Assembly: GCF_040459645.1 (NCBI RefSeq)
Contig: NZ_JARVHQ010000001.1
Location: forward strand, 3,472,001 to 3,536,000
Source: Bacillus cereus group sp. RP43
GTDB taxonomy: Bacteria; Bacillota; Bacilli; Bacillales; Bacillaceae_G
Direction: 5' to 3'
Length of the DNA: 64,000 bases
The position numbers and the translations under genes were made by a program. Of the stretch, positions 62,527-64,000 are shown one piece after another. The notes under the pieces are model-generated. The model was not told the DNA's origin and searched no databases. It saw nothing but the letters and a program-made list of their open reading frames with translations. The first letter of the stretch is position 1. Every line of letters starts with the position of its first letter.

Positions 62527-63327
62527 CTATTTTCGTTTTTTTAAATAAATCATTAGAAGGACGATACAAATAATAACAATAGGAAAAACGATCATCCAAT
62601 CTTCTAAAATGAAAGGTTTTGAAATCATTTCTTTTTCTCCAGCATCATATGGAACCCGGTGTCCTCTCACTAATAACCTATGTGTATTCACTCCATAAGG
62701 GGTGCATGTAATTAACGTTGCATAATCTTGACCTTGTACGACTAATAAATCTTCTGTTTCATTTGGTAATACAACTTTTATTTGATCCACCTTATAGGTA
62801 AGTATTTTATCTAATGAATGAATATAAAATATATCGTTCTTTTCGACTTTATCTAAATGAGTAAACATTATTGATGAAGGTAAACCACGATGTCCCGTTA
62901 AAACTGTATGTGTATTTTCTCCGCCTACTGGTAATGAGGATTCATTTAATTGTCCAATTCCACGGCTTAGCACTTCTTCCGTCGTCCCTTGATAGATTGG
63001 AAGGTTCACATCTATTTTTGGAATCTCTATATATCCCATAACATTTCCGATATTTAACATATCTACAGTAGAACCTTTATGTTGATCCTCCTTTTCACGA
63101 AAAGGATCTGAAAATGTTTGCGTCGTATTTTGAACCTTCTTATTATACTCTCGCGCTTCTGTTTCTTTACGATCAATCTCTTCCTGCTCCAACTTCTTTA
63201 CCGCTTCATCGTACGTGCTTACTTCTGAATAGTGTGTTCTCGTTGCAAACCAATTACTTACAGTAGGATATAGAAATATACTTAATCCTAGTAAAAAAAT
63301 ACTTCCAAAAATAATATTTCGTTTCAT
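62527..63327 (-). CDS. Class C sortase (first)
   Basis: 266 residues. N-terminal span, lid-like FSDPFREKE, catalytic TGHRGLPSSIMFTHLD, TLITCTPYG with the nucleophilic cysteine, and THRLLVRGHR; C-terminal span (MIVFPIVIICIVLLMIYL). Start at 63327 behind AAGAGGATGTC; a longer frame is unsupported. Expected to polymerise the pilin-like protein encoded upstream, together with or instead of its neighbour. Confidence 0.9.
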   Translation of the reverse strand: MKRNIIFGSIFLLGLSIFLYPTVSNWFATRTHYSEVSTYDEAVKKLEQEEIDRKETEAREYNKKVQNTTQTFSDPFREKEDQHKGSTVDMLNIGNVMGYIEIPKIDVNLPIYQGTTEEVLSRGIGQLNESSLPVGGENTHTVLTGHRGLPSSIMFTHLDKVEKNDIFYIHSLDKILTYKVDQIKVVLPNETEDLLVVQGQDYATLITCTPYGVNTHRLLVRGHRVPYDAGEKEMISKPFILEDWMIVFPIVIICIVLLMIYLKKRK

Positions 63328-63358
63328 GACATCCTCTTTCACTACGGATAAAATGTGG

Positions 63359-63388
63359 AAAAGAGGAAAGCGTATGCCTTTCCTCTTC
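63359..63388 (-). terminator. Intercistronic terminator between pilin and sortase genes
   Basis: AAGAGGAAAG / CTTTCCTCTT stem with a seven-base loop, then TTTTCC on the minus strand. It would cut sortase expression relative to the pilin gene. Confidence 0.65.
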
Positions 63389-63417
63389 TCAAAACTCAAT
63401 TATTATAAACATATAAA

Positions 63418-64000
63418 TTAAGAATTCTTTACAGGTTTTTTTCTAAAGAAAATAAATGTTGCTACCGCCATTAGTATAAGGCCCACTACCGTGAAGAGAA
63501 TTGTACCCATACCACCTGTTGCTGGAATAATCCAACCGCTCTTATTATTCTCAACTTGTAGCTCTATTTTTTGATGTTTTTCATCAATTGTAATATCAAT
63601 CGGATCTCTTAATTTTTGATATTGTTCTACTGCACCGTCTTTATCTTTATACTTTGGTGCTTCCGTTTCAACAACTTGATATTCACCGTACGGGATTTCA
63701 TTCCATGTAATAATACCATTTGCATCCGTTACATCGTTCATTTCTTTCCCATTAATTTTTATAACATTACCTTTTTTATCTTGTAATTGGAACTTCGCAC
63801 CTTCTAATTTAAGCGTCTTATCCTTACCATCAACTTTTTCAATTTTAATATTTCCCGTTGTCGGTGTGACCACCACTTCATTAGATGGATTTCCATCTTT
63901 TTCTGATGAAACATCATCTTTGTTTACAAAATCAAGTACTGCTTTGTTCGGAATTTTCATTCCAGATTGAACATCGCTTTTAATTTTCGCAGTAATTTGT
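63418..64000 (-). CDS. Pilin-like cell-wall protein, C-terminal part (cut by window)
   Basis: At least 194 residues are visible; the frame is open to base 64000. Layout: a domain end (QITAKIKSDVQSGMKIPNKAVLDFV), a SpaA/Cna-B-type domain (NIKIEKVDGKDKTLKLEGAKFQL...GIITWNEIPYGEYQVVETEAPKYK) with the E-box YQVVETEAP, and the cell-wall sorting signal IPATGG, hydrophobic span and RKKPVKNS tail. The sorting motif has isoleucine instead of leucine. The E-box glutamate normally forms an isopeptide bond. Substrate of the sortases encoded downstream; backbone or tip pilin not decidable from this part. Internal ATG at 63960 is not the true start. Confidence 0.88.
   Translation of the reverse strand, partial: QITAKIKSDVQSGMKIPNKAVLDFVNKDDVSSEKDGNPSNEVVVTPTTGNIKIEKVDGKDKTLKLEGAKFQLQDKKGNVIKINGKEMNDVTDANGIITWNEIPYGEYQVVETEAPKYKDKDGAVEQYQKLRDPIDITIDEKHQKIELQVENNKSGWIIPATGGMGTILFTVVGLILMAVATFIFFRKKPVKNS

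Overview
The window looks like chromosomal DNA of a Bacillus cereus group bacterium. The evidence is AT-rich codon use, AGGAGG-type ribosome sites with frequent TTG and GTG starts, a small acid-soluble spore protein (sspH), Fur-, Zur- and CcpA-type operators of Bacillus consensus, class C sortases with a pilin-like LPXTG-type protein, and many small families typical of this group (DUF3942, DUF4083, DUF3784, YfmQ, FbpA). No rRNA, tRNA, CRISPR array or prophage was seen. Apart from one small palindromic element and some degraded relatives it is ordinary chromosome.

Layout. 1-6 kb: end of a GlnK-like sensor kinase gene and a minus-strand operon gltT-aspA-maeA (acidic amino acid uptake, aspartate to fumarate, malate to pyruvate), with direct repeats and a cre site in its promoter region. 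6-8.3 kb: a second UMP kinase gene behind a leader ORF and terminator (candidate attenuator), and a PLD-type phospholipid synthase. 8.3-13.7 kb: LuxR-type two-component system and a three-gene ABC-2 exporter, separated by a terminator, a tandem repeat and a palindromic mobile-element relic. 13.8-16.9 kb: ECF sigma factor with an apparent ATT start, zinc-finger anti-sigma and two membrane proteins. 16.9-20.3 kb: DUF445 protein, D-serine dehydratase and a divergent XRE-cupin regulator. 20.4-23 kb: BlaI repressor, short M56 protease, TlpA-type thiol oxidoreductase and a degenerate Lgt-like protein, with two matching BlaI-type operators. 23-32.5 kb: DUF3942, peptidase E-like, MATE pump, DUF2087 regulator, small lipoprotein, PH-domain protein, fumC, NhaC-type antiporter, SAM methyltransferase. 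32.5-36 kb: Zur-type zinc locus (ycgR-ycgQ and a divergent COG0523 GTPase). 36-42.3 kb: EamA transporter plus GntR regulator, Fur-box-controlled FbpA-like protein, CzcD exporter, BNR-repeat protein, second ECF sigma/anti-sigma pair. 42.5-51.2 kb: asparagine synthetase, PP2C-like protein, MarR/DUF3147/hydrolase operon (hydrolase again with an apparent ATT start), histidine phosphatase, beta-lactamase-fold protein, UcpA-like SDR, YfmQ. 51.2-58.1 kb: a five-gene operon of a phosphonate/iron-type ABC importer plus a beta-CASP metallohydrolase and a secreted CYTH-like protein, with a divergent LysR regulator. 58.1-64 kb: TPR lipoprotein, MFS exporter and XRE-TPR regulator sharing two matched operators, sspH, then two class C sortases downstream of a pilin-like gene cut by the window end.

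The most unusual items are the 44-codon leader plus strong terminator in front of the extra UMP kinase gene (resembling UTP-sensitive attenuation of enteric pyrBI), the self-contained BlaI/M56/TlpA/Lgt-like cassette, the importer operon with beta-CASP and CYTH-like proteins, and two genes that seem to start at ATT. Functions are assigned from sequence motifs alone; no database search was run.
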